A stretch of 64,000 nucleotides of DNA from Deltaproteobacteria bacterium (GTDB taxonomy: Bacteria; Myxococcota_A; Polyangia; JACPQR01), in NCBI GenBank assembly GCA_016190375.1, contig JACPQR010000117.1, positions 1 through 64,000 of the forward strand, read 5' to 3'. Each line of letters starts with the position of its first letter. The first letter of the stretch is position 1. Under the pieces are notes generated by a model that saw nothing but the letters and a program-made list of their open reading frames with translations, searched no databases and was not told where the DNA came from. The translations under genes and the position numbers were made by a program. This document shows, piece after piece, positions 34,501-41,091 of this stretch.

Positions 34501-36657
34501 GCCACGGACGCCCTCGACTCGCCCCAGGCGTGCGAGGCGGCCGAGGAATCGCTGGCGCCGGCGCTCGGATCGGCCGATCCGGCTTCCTCGGCGCTCCTGA
34601 GGTTCGTGATCTCCTCCTCTCGCGCCCGCCGCGGGGACATCGACGGGGCGATCGCGCTCCTCGAGCAAGGCAGGGCCGGCCTGGGGCCGGACGAGGACGA
34701 TGCGCTCTCGTCGCTCGGGCTCGCCGACTGCCTCTCTCGCCGCGGCGAGATGAGCGCGGCGCTCCGGCACTACGAGGTCGCGCTGCGCCACCCGACCTGG
34801 CACCGTCTGCGGTCCGCGGCGGACGTCATGCTCGGGGCGGGTCTCGCGGCCGCGACCGTCGGCGAGGTGGTTCGCGCACGCGAGCTTCTCTCCGGAGCGG
34901 CGACGCTCGAGCCTGCGCTGCAGGCTCGCGTACATCGCGCGCTCGCCGATCTCGCGCTCCGGTCCGGCGAGCGGGACGACGCTCTGCGAGAGCTCCGGCT
35001 GCTCTCGGACGTCCTCGTCGGGGCCGACCGCGGCGCCGTCCTCCGGGAGCTCGGCGAGCTTCTCGCGACCAGCGGCGCGGACGACGCCGCGGCGACCGCC
35101 TGTCTCGAGGAGTCCCTCACCGCCCTCGCTCCGGGCTCGGCGGAGGCCGGGCGTGCGCTCGAATCCCTCATCGAGATCGCCCTGCGCTGCGAGGACTGGA
35201 ACGACGTTCTGCCCCTCGTGGATCGCGCGTTGGCGCGGCTCGCGGGAACGGCGGCGCCCCCGGCGGCGATCCTCGACCTGCACCTCGTCGGCGCGCGTGC
35301 GGCCGCCGCCCTCGGCGACGCCGTCCGGGAGCTCGGCCACCTGCAGGCTGCCCGGGCCGCGGATCCCGAGAGCGACGAGGCCGCGACGGCGCTCGAACGA
35401 GCGCTCGCCGCCCGCGGCGACTACCGCGCGCTGGCGGGCGACATCGAGGCGAGGATGCGGAGCAAGGCCGGTGCGCCCAGGGCGAGCCTCCTCGTTCGCC
35501 TCGGCGACGTGCTGCGCTCGGGACTGGGCGATCCGGCCGGCGCGCGGGCGGTGTACGAGGAGGCGGTCGGCTTGGGATCGGCCGACGCTCAGGCTCGGCT
35601 CGCGACCTTGCTCGAGGCCCAGCCGGACCGAGCGTTCGATGCGATCGCCATGTATCGCAAGGTGGTCGCGGCCGACCCGAGCAACGTCCGTGCGCTCAGG
35701 TCCCTGAGGTCCCTCTTCGACGAGATCGGAGCGACGCACGAGAGCGGCGGGATCTCGTCCCTGCTCGGTCTGTTCGACCCGACCGCGGAGACGGCGCCCC
35801 CGCCGCCCCTCGACGAGATCAAGGAGCCGCCCGAGGGCGTCCTCGCGGCGCTGACTCCCCCGGGCGTCGCGGCCGCCAACGAGGTCCTGGCGCTCGTCTG
35901 GGACACCGCGCTCCACCTGTTCCGGGCCGACCTCGCGGACTTCGGCATCCGCGGCAAGGATCGCGTCTCGCCCCTCGAGGACACGCCGCTCGCGAGGACC
36001 TTCGCCGCCGCGATCCGGCTGCTCGGCCTGCCTCGCACCGGGCTCTTCGTGCGGCATGGCAAGGGAATCGAGATCGTGGCGACGCATCCTCCGTCGCTCG
36101 TGGTGGGCGCCGATCTGGGTGCGCTGGGGGCCATGGACAGGTTCCGCATCGGACGCGCCGTCGAGGCGACCCGGCCGGCGAACATCCTCTTGATGACCAT
36201 GCCCTCCGTACGAGCCCGGGACCTCGTGGACGCGATCCGTGCCGCCTTCGGTCCTGCCGACGCCATGACCGCCGGGCGCCTCTCGAAGGACGCCAAGACG
36301 CTTGCCGGCGAGCTCTGGAAGACGATTCCCCCGCGCTCGCAGCGCCAGCTCCAGGATCTCGTCGGCCGCCACCCCGAGATCCGTGACTTCGACCAGATCT
36401 CGACCCTGGCCCGTCGCTCGGTGGCGCGCGCCGGGCTGGTCGTGTGCGGCGACGCGGCCGCGGCAACCCGCGTCGTCTGCAGCGAGGATCCCCGCCTGAG
36501 CGACATCGCCATCGACGGCCCGGAGGGCTTCGCCCAGGCGGTGAAGAAGAGCACCGACCTGCAGGATCTCGTCGCATTCGCCGTCTCGGACGGCTACCTC
36601 GGCCTGCGCTGGAGGGCCCAGAGCTCAGGCTCTCAGTCGGGAGCGCGGGTGCGTTGA
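28537..36657 (+). CDS. giant tetratricopeptide-repeat protein, 2706 aa
   Basis: A very large soluble protein without a signal peptide. The first 120 residues (LRIEIARGKLVAVDTEGDTE and onward) resemble the PATAN/DUF4388 regulatory domain of myxobacteria. From about residue 300 to 2450 it is an almost continuous series of TPR-like helix pairs rich in Ala, Leu, Arg and Glu, with repeated phrases such as RIDEAERFLRDAIADASASG. The last 270 residues are non-repetitive (RGKDRVSPLEDTPLARTFAA) and probably a separate folded domain. The start is taken as a TTG with GGGGAG upstream; ATG 28618 would cut the N-terminal domain. The stop overlaps the lpxC start as TTGA. Role unknown: a scaffold or regulator is likely. 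Confidence 0.85.
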   Translation: MSEGQSKLCSPVARRLLDAATRSESLTMSALTARGPSLRIEIARGKLVAVDTEGDTETFADFLVRTARVTGAGLADARRWAEDRGLSLWQALERKAGLDHSQIEDARRDLWAERICRALEAERFETGDPASEDGSDGRDLHEVLLRAVLLDGKRLDLVGYLVSQDDSLVAEAGFDAVASLLDANGFAGRTVRELFAMGEQTARATAALLVTGAARAQPAAAPPAPRDGAESDLQGGKGVGLVTASKSLDDGPAPQRAIARLSLVAGAASAPPPLAALEGPRYEAAPSSDADRLDDPVLPLEDQLALGADALDHAARGNLLAVKARLLWERFGAVEESTRAAREAAALVPASAPIIQAATSACMRSGDLANAAAYLRVELSLARTAGERAGVLRHLGSVLLRAGDHPSAAEALRLAADADPSDLATIAELAAISSAPEAADLWARIARSRSSGDDPEEALVAVRHALRLVPAHEAAIDAAVQILVPLGRIDEAERFLRDAIADASASGRAALYRRLAGLGAGASRPGLFAEACSQILLRLPDDEWARENLRAALAELGRTGEVAQLLRLDARCEDPDRRAHALEEELALWRAQLAAGSASDAERAVHAAARLLAHRPEHAAALETVRGHLEASRELGALCDILERSTLSSGWSSPEALATRLIEVGTLAEESLGAVHRALGAWERALQLVPGHVGAQEALVRLRGKARLQDGLLDLAEKEAADPAQRLGALRKIGGLAKDRPADRARAVAAFREILRLAPGDAAAVLALGRLYEGQDDAEGSAWLLGHRLETSPHRAERARIAARLAEVLHDDLGRLAEARTACLEALEAQPTGREVLHRLERIAVEAGDSSWLADALSRRAAVATGPERADLLITVAGLYEGTLADADRAIAAYRQVLEARPTDWRALRSLARLHAAREADLERAREAAQAFLATPAGRGDTKTLALLAGVRARLGDAAGERDALEALWALDPGDEARACELIERLLEGGEANRAADTIEVLFRGQADKAILRGLLVRAVAALEPGRAEALLARFLERVDPRDGAIARSAASSGRARGDHAAAARFLERALVGADAAERGDLSSQIAEEWDAAKDLAAATRCRVRLLRMAPTDARVLDLLEETYARAGDAARLIAILEVRLSATLERDQRHAIYAKLAAAARDLALDPDRALAYLGRSVREAPGEARALDAIQGMLLGLGRFEELAAHLEARAEEAEKPEERSLYLRQAAVVRHERLGDVLGAIRTARSAVQARPGDSDALGELERLAAKAGDHQTMAAVYAELAHRSPGAHGEKAIRYRAGRFLEGVGLSGQALDEYMRSFALDPQIGAALRAIERIATTTGKHEPVVQAYRMLADSAPDPGGRASALRKAAQNAEVGLGDREQALDLTLAAYASYGDPELELEMRRVAREIAGADPQAAPAAFQRLRAAFEKRAAGAIDAADRALWVRKLARVDEEDRGDPRGAFDQLAEACAASPEVTELPADLERLAAALDAWSELARLYERIIAESLEPELAAEYRMRLARIDGEHLGGSRAKDELRRVVSQGGPYAQEAFSRLRTRLEAEGSKAELVQLLESMLPGLAGEERIALTLEAARLLEGGLGDASGALALCEKTAAALDWTSRTEQAGELRKEMIRFAGAAGEVRKLDSLLDEELRVAEGPVAMDLALRLGELRETGLGDAARALAAYMKAVEIDPTRPEALDGAARTARATGDTEVLVQILELAARRSVGPERIDAVARQVAALREAGRRSEGTKLLEEALAGSFDETLASLSCEDLAASGKSGELRRLLDVRIAHAADPEKRTGLRLELARLSGPMEAKDDLAAILDHDPAHAGALTMLVDVEETLGNLRSAVHYAERAAAASTDRATSASLLCRAGAMLARASDEEGASRCYRAALEISPDDVTALGALAELEGRGRDLGARVGHLVRLAELDPDRRAAHLFAAAQSAWEAEDAGRALALVLECRALEAEAGPPAALHAMILEATDALDSPQACEAAEESLAPALGSADPASSALLRFVISSSRARRGDIDGAIALLEQGRAGLGPDEDDALSSLGLADCLSRRGEMSAALRHYEVALRHPTWHRLRSAADVMLGAGLAAATVGEVVRARELLSGAATLEPALQARVHRALADLALRSGERDDALRELRLLSDVLVGADRGAVLRELGELLATSGADDAAATACLEESLTALAPGSAEAGRALESLIEIALRCEDWNDVLPLVDRALARLAGTAAPPAAILDLHLVGARAAAALGDAVRELGHLQAARAADPESDEAATALERALAARGDYRALAGDIEARMRSKAGAPRASLLVRLGDVLRSGLGDPAGARAVYEEAVGLGSADAQARLATLLEAQPDRAFDAIAMYRKVVAADPSNVRALRSLRSLFDEIGATHESGGISSLLGLFDPTAETAPPPPLDEIKEPPEGVLAALTPPGVAAANEVLALVWDTALHLFRADLADFGIRGKDRVSPLEDTPLARTFAAAIRLLGLPRTGLFVRHGKGIEIVATHPPSLVVGADLGALGAMDRFRIGRAVEATRPANILLMTMPSVRARDLVDAIRAAFGPADAMTAGRLSKDAKTLAGELWKTIPPRSQRQLQDLVGRHPEIRDFDQISTLARRSVARAGLVVCGDAAAATRVVCSEDPRLSDIAIDGPEGFAQAVKKSTDLQDLVAFAVSDGYLGLRWRAQSSGSQSGARVR

Positions 36658-37451
36658 GCGCCCGGTGGCTGGAGGGCGTCGGCCTTCATACCGGTCTCGA
36701 GGTTCGCGCTCGGTTCCTCGAAGCGCCCTCCGGCAGCGGCGTGATCGTGCGCCGCACCGACGTAGGTCTCGAGATCCCGGCGCGCCCCGAGCACGTCTCG
36801 CCCGGCCTGCGCTGCACGCGCCTCGTGACGGGGGGAGCCTGCGTCGAGACCGTCGAGCACGCGCTCGCCGCGCTGGTCGGCCTCGGCGTCCGCGACGCGA
36901 TCCTCGAGGTCGACGGCCCGGAGGTCCCGATCCTCGACGGCAGCGCGTTGCCGTTCGTCGCCCTCGCGCGCGACGCGGGCCTCCACCCGGCGCCGCCGGG
37001 GTGGAGCGTCGCGGCGGCCTGGTCGTTCGAGGCCGGGGACGGATCGATCTCGTTCGAGCCCGGGGACGGAGTCGAGGTCTCGTCCGTGATCGAGTTCGAG
37101 CACCCGGCGGTGGGCCGGCGCGACTTCGCCTGGTCGGGCGATCCCGTCGAGTTCGAGCGCGAGATCGCGCCAGCGCGGAGCTTCGGGTTCACGACGGAGA
37201 TCGATCTGCTCCGCGCGGCGGGCCGGATACGCGGCGGCTCGCTCGCCTCTGCGGTGGTCTTCGGCGACGCGGGCGTCTTGAACCCGGAGGGCCTGCGGTT
37301 CGCCGACGAGCCAGCCAGGCACAAGCTCCTCGACCTGCTCGGCGACCTGTGTCTCGTCGGTGGAGCTCCGCTCGGCCGCATCCGCGCGTTCCGCTACGGC
37401 CACCGGCTCGGAGCCGCCGCGTTCGCCCGGATCAGGGACAGAGGCCGGTGA
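36654..37451 (+). CDS. lpxC: UDP-3-O-acyl-N-acetylglucosamine deacetylase
   Basis: A zinc-dependent enzyme that removes acetate from UDP-3-O-acyl-GlcNAc, the committed step of lipid A synthesis; cytoplasmic. Family landmarks: GVGLHTG near the N-terminus, the first zinc His in VETVEHALAAL (about residue 70), HKLLDLLGDL (about 223, second His and the zinc Asp) and the catalytic His in YGHRLGAAAF (about 252). Length 265 aa is short against the usual 300 because the inter-domain loops are trimmed. The start is TTG overlapping the giant TPR stop codon, so its translation would be coupled to that gene, an unusual place for an essential enzyme. It converges on, and overlaps by 20 bases, the lipoprotein gene. 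Confidence 0.93.
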   Translation: MSARWLEGVGLHTGLEVRARFLEAPSGSGVIVRRTDVGLEIPARPEHVSPGLRCTRLVTGGACVETVEHALAALVGLGVRDAILEVDGPEVPILDGSALPFVALARDAGLHPAPPGWSVAAAWSFEAGDGSISFEPGDGVEVSSVIEFEHPAVGRRDFAWSGDPVEFEREIAPARSFGFTTEIDLLRAAGRIRGGSLASAVVFGDAGVLNPEGLRFADEPARHKLLDLLGDLCLVGGAPLGRIRAFRYGHRLGAAAFARIRDRGR

Positions 37452-38232
37452 AACCGCAGTGGCACATCAGGTTGAGGAGCGGCGACGCCGCGTCGCGGCA
37501 GAATCGGCAATCGACCCCGACGTCCTGCCCGGGGTTGCACGCCCCCTCGGTGGGAGCCGAGGACACGCAGCAGTCGCCACCCGGCTGGTCGGGGTCGTCG
37601 GCCTCGGCGGTGCAGGCCACGAGGCACCCACAGCACAGGTCGACCGGGAAGAAAAACTCCGGCGTCTCGACGGCGACGCCGCCATTGGTGAGGCCCTGGA
37701 CCTTGACCCCCACGAGGACGAGGGCCTGCGAAGGATCGAAGTCCTCCTGTGCCTCCCTGGACGAGGCGTCGGTCGGGATCCCGCACAGCTCCTCGTATCG
37801 CGTCCTCAGGTACTCCGACGGTATCGCCACGAAGCTGGAGACCCCGACGTTCGTTGGCTCGACGTAGCTCGACGCGTAGCTGAAGAACCTGAGGACAGGG
37901 TCGGTCTCCTCGGGGGGTGTGTCACGATCCTCCGTGGAGTAGATGTTGACGATGGCTCCGTCGACCTGGACGCCGTTGCTCTCGGTCCTGAGGAAGTCTG
38001 CGTCCGCGCGCGCGACCATCTGGTTCTCGATGAGCGGGTTGAGCTCGAAGTCGGGAGGATTGCCCGCCCCGTCGAGGAACATCACGTCCGCGGTCCCGCC
38101 GGTCATGAACGTGGCGTTGCGCTCCGGGGTTATCGTGCAGTCGTCGGCAGGTGCCTGGACCTGCCGCACGAAGAAGGTCTCACGGTCATCGGCACAGCCG
38201 GCCAGAACCAAGAAGGCGACGACGACGCGCAT
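37432..38232 (-). CDS. Cys-rich lipoprotein, 266 aa
   Basis: A lipoprotein precursor starting MRVVVAFLVLAGCADDRETF, lipobox LAGC. GAGGGA lies about six bases before the ATG at 38232, so this start is preferred to the ATG at 38247. The middle of the protein looks beta-rich without known motifs. The C-terminal 70 residues are Cys-rich: DLCCGCLVAC, GDCCVSS, then CRFCRD and MCHCGFTGLC. These 11 or so Cys could form disulfides or bind metal. No family recognised. It lies between lpxC (convergent) and aroKB (same strand, 72 bases upstream). Confidence 0.75.
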   Translation of the reverse strand: MRVVVAFLVLAGCADDRETFFVRQVQAPADDCTITPERNATFMTGGTADVMFLDGAGNPPDFELNPLIENQMVARADADFLRTESNGVQVDGAIVNIYSTEDRDTPPEETDPVLRFFSYASSYVEPTNVGVSSFVAIPSEYLRTRYEELCGIPTDASSREAQEDFDPSQALVLVGVKVQGLTNGGVAVETPEFFFPVDLCCGCLVACTAEADDPDQPGGDCCVSSAPTEGACNPGQDVGVDCRFCRDAASPLLNLMCHCGFTGLCP

Positions 38233-38304
38233 GCGTTCCCTCGACATTTGACCGAGATCGTATCCCCGGAGACCCGGGCCGCCAAGTTTTCGGCTCGACG
38301 GTTT

Positions 38305-39882
38305 TCAGCCCAGCGCCTCCCGGGCGAGCTCCTCGGGTCGAATTGCGAGCTCTTCTGTTCGTCCGCCCCCGGCGGCCAGGACGAGCCTGACCAGGCCGTC
38401 GTGCGCCTTCTTGTCGCGTCCCATGGGCAGGGTCGCGCCGCCGACCAGCTCGGCCGGTGCTTCCACGGGCAGCCCCAACCGGCGGAGCAAGGCGATGGTC
38501 CTTCCGGCGAGCCCGGCGGGCGTGACGCCGCGGGTCACGCCCATCTTCAGGGCCGCCGCCATCCCGATGGCAACCGCCTCGCCGTGCAGGAGCCCGTGAT
38601 ACCCGCCGGCCGCCTCGAGGGCGTGACCGACCGTGTGGCCGAAGTTCAAGGCACGACGCTCGCCGGACTCTCGCTCGTCACGCGCGACGATCCTCGCCTT
38701 GACCGCGATGGCTCGCTTGAGCGGCTCGGCGAGCGAGCCGGGGTCGCCGGCCAGGACCGCCTCCGAATGCTCCTCGAGGAGCCCCAGGATCGCCTCGTCC
38801 CGGATCACTCCGCACTTGACCACCTCGGCCAGACCACTCGCGAGCTGCCTGCGCCCGAGCGTCCGGAGCGTGTCGAGGTCCGCGACGACCAGGCGCGGCT
38901 GGTGGAAAGCGCCGATCAGGTTCTTTCCGGTCTTGTGGTTGACGCCGACCTTCCCCCCGACGCTCGCGTCGGCCTGGGCGAGAAGCGTGGTAGGCAGAGG
39001 GACGAACGGCACGCCGCGCAGGAGGGTCGCGGCCACGAAGCCACCCATGTCGGACACCACGCCGCCCCCGAGCGCGATGACCGGGCAGGACCTCTCGAAG
39101 CCGGCAGCGAGGATCTTGTCGAGCAAGCGGCTCGCCGCCCTGAGCGTCTTGTGCCGATCTCCTCCGACCTGCAGCACCCTGATCACGCGCCGGTGCGTCC
39201 GGCCGAGCTCGCGACACAGCCCCCGGCCGTGCCGCCGCGCGACGGCGCGGTCGCACACGATGGCCGCGGCCGCCGTTCCGATCCCCGCGTCCACGACCAG
39301 CCGCGGGACTCGGGCCAGAAGGCCGGAGCCGACGTAGACGGGGTAGCCCCGTTCCCCGAGCGGCACCGCCACGGCCTCCGTGCGCAGGATCGCACAGACC
39401 TCGGCCGCGACGGCCTGGGGCGACCGACCCTCGGTCTGCACGGCCGCGTCGCCGCTCGCGTACAGCCCTGCCCGGGCCGCCAAGAGCTCCCGTGCGCGCG
39501 CGAGCGGATCGCTCCCGGCGAGGAGCGGCCGCACGCCGCCACCACTGGCCACGCGCGCGATGGCGGTCTCGGGACTGACGTACAGCGCGATGCACGGCAC
39601 CGCGCGGGCAGCTTCCCGCACGGCCGGATCGCCCAGCGTGCCGCCGCCGGCCGAGACGATGAGCGGTCCGGGGCGCCCGAGAAGCTCCAGCGCCACGGTC
39701 CGCTCGATCCGGCGGAGCTCTCCCTCGCCGCCCTCCGCGAAGATCTGCTCGATGCTCCGGCCCGCGCGAAGGACGATCGCCTCGTCCAGGTCCACCCAGG
39801 GGAGATCGCCGAGGTCACGCGCCACGATCCTCCCGACCGTCGTCTTGCCGCTGCCCGAAAAACCCGTGAGGACTGCTCTCAA
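38305..39882 (-). CDS. aroKB: bifunctional shikimate kinase / 3-dehydroquinate synthase
   Basis: A natural fusion of two shikimate-pathway enzymes. Residues 1-165 are shikimate kinase: P-loop LTGFSGSGKTTVGR, substrate region WVDLDEAIVLRAGRSIEQIF, SAGGGTLGD and the lid RPLLAG. Residues 175-525 are NAD-dependent 3-dehydroquinate synthase: ALGGGVVSDMGGFVAATLLR, PTTLLAQADASVGGKVGVNH, KTGKNLIGAFHQP, the metal-site Glu in ASGLAEVVKCG and His in FGHTVGHALE and LHGEAVAIGM. All key residues look present in both halves. The start is a TTG at 39882 overlapping the aroC stop as TTGA. The long frame upstream of it is the shadow of aroC. Fused AroKB is known elsewhere, so this is uncommon but not new. Confidence 0.95.
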   Translation of the reverse strand: MRAVLTGFSGSGKTTVGRIVARDLGDLPWVDLDEAIVLRAGRSIEQIFAEGGEGELRRIERTVALELLGRPGPLIVSAGGGTLGDPAVREAARAVPCIALYVSPETAIARVASGGGVRPLLAGSDPLARARELLAARAGLYASGDAAVQTEGRSPQAVAAEVCAILRTEAVAVPLGERGYPVYVGSGLLARVPRLVVDAGIGTAAAAIVCDRAVARRHGRGLCRELGRTHRRVIRVLQVGGDRHKTLRAASRLLDKILAAGFERSCPVIALGGGVVSDMGGFVAATLLRGVPFVPLPTTLLAQADASVGGKVGVNHKTGKNLIGAFHQPRLVVADLDTLRTLGRRQLASGLAEVVKCGVIRDEAILGLLEEHSEAVLAGDPGSLAEPLKRAIAVKARIVARDERESGERRALNFGHTVGHALEAAGGYHGLLHGEAVAIGMAAALKMGVTRGVTPAGLAGRTIALLRRLGLPVEAPAELVGGATLPMGRDKKAHDGLVRLVLAAGGGRTEELAIRPEELAREALG

Positions 39883-41054
39883 TACCGTTCGATCTGCTGC
39901 CGGTACGCCTCGAGGCTCCGCAGCACCTCCTGCATCGTGTCGCCTCCGAGCTTCTCGAGGATGGCGTCGGCGAGAACCAGGGCCATCATCGCCTCGCCGA
40001 CGCAGGATGCGGCCGCGACGGCGCAGACGTCGCTCCTCTCCGTCGCCGCCAGCGCCGGGGCCTTCGTCTGGACGTCCACGGACTCGAGAGCCCGCTTCAA
40101 CGTGGAGATCGGCTTCATCGCCGCCCGCACCACGATCGGCTGCCCGTTCGAGATCCCGCCCTCGGTGCCGCCGGCGTTGTTGCTGGCCCGGACGAAAGCC
40201 CCGCCACCTCGCCTCTCCTCGTAGCCGATCGGATCGTGCACGTCGGTTCCGCGCCGGCGTGCGGCCTCGAACCCGAGACCGATCTCGACCCCCTTGATGG
40301 CCTGGATGCTCATGAAGGCGCCCGCGAGCCGCGCGTCGAGCCTGAGGTCCCACTGGACGTGGCTGCCGAGCCCCGCAGGGTGCCCCCGGGCGATCACCTC
40401 GAAGACGCCGCCGAGCGTGCTGCCGGCATGCGCGGCTTCGCGGATCGCCGCCCGCATGCGCGCCGCGGCCTTCCGATCCGCGCATCGGAGGCCGCTCGAG
40501 GCGCTGCGCCGCGCCAGGTCGTCGACGCCGAGCCCGCGAAGATCGGCGGCGACCGCTCCGATTGACAGCACGTGCGCGAAGATCGCGACCCCGCAGGCCT
40601 CGCAGAAGGCCCTGGCCACCGCACCCGCGGCGACGCGAGCGGCCGTCTCCCGTGCGCTCGCGCGCTCGAGGACGTCCCTCAAGTCGTGCGTGTCGAGCTT
40701 GAGCCCCCCGGCGAGGTCGACGTGCCCGGGACGGGCTCTCGTCATCGGCTCCGGCGGGCTCGAGAAGGGCTCGGGCCCCATCCGATCCTTCCACCGCTCG
40801 TGGTCCCGGTTGTCGACGAGGATCGCGATTGGCGAGCCGAGCGTGACCCCTCCCCTCACCCCCGCCCGCAAGACCGCCCGGTCGCTCTCGATCTTCATGC
40901 GCGCGCCCCGCCCGTAGCCTCTCTGGCGGCGCGCGAGCTCCGAGCCCATCCGCTCCGCGTCGATCGCCAGCCCCTTCGGGATGCCCTCGAGGAGGGCGAC
41001 GAGGCCCGGCCCGTGCGATTCCCCGGCGGTCAGGAAACGGAGTCTGCGAAGCAA
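39879..41054 (-). CDS. aroC: chorismate synthase
   Basis: The last enzyme of the shikimate pathway, making chorismate from EPSP with reduced FMN. Signatures seen: FLTAGESHGPGLVALLEGIP at the N-terminus, RRQRGYGRGARMKIESD, RPGHVDLAGGLK near residue 113, and the C-terminal ASNNAGGTEGGISNGQPIVV with MKPISTLKRAL. Length 391 aa is within the family range. The start is TTG with GGGA a short distance upstream; no ATG fits the conserved N-terminus. It is followed directly by aroKB, so three steps of aromatic synthesis lie on one transcript, behind the pilus operon. Confidence 0.96.
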   Translation of the reverse strand: MLRRLRFLTAGESHGPGLVALLEGIPKGLAIDAERMGSELARRQRGYGRGARMKIESDRAVLRAGVRGGVTLGSPIAILVDNRDHERWKDRMGPEPFSSPPEPMTRARPGHVDLAGGLKLDTHDLRDVLERASARETAARVAAGAVARAFCEACGVAIFAHVLSIGAVAADLRGLGVDDLARRSASSGLRCADRKAAARMRAAIREAAHAGSTLGGVFEVIARGHPAGLGSHVQWDLRLDARLAGAFMSIQAIKGVEIGLGFEAARRRGTDVHDPIGYEERRGGGAFVRASNNAGGTEGGISNGQPIVVRAAMKPISTLKRALESVDVQTKAPALAATERSDVCAVAAASCVGEAMMALVLADAILEKLGGDTMQEVLRSLEAYRQQIERY

Positions 41055-41091
41055 GGTCCCGGGAGCTTACGCTCGTCGAAGCCCTCTGGCA

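Noticed and set aside
33694..36372. An 892-codon minus-strand frame across the giant TPR gene
   Set aside because: The TPR frame has clear repeats and codon structure, while the antisense translation is repetitive Arg/Glu/Gly without motifs.
39883..40794. Upstream extension of the AroKB frame
   Set aside because: It lies fully inside aroC and has no shikimate-pathway motifs; the shikimate kinase P-loop begins just after the TTG at 39882.
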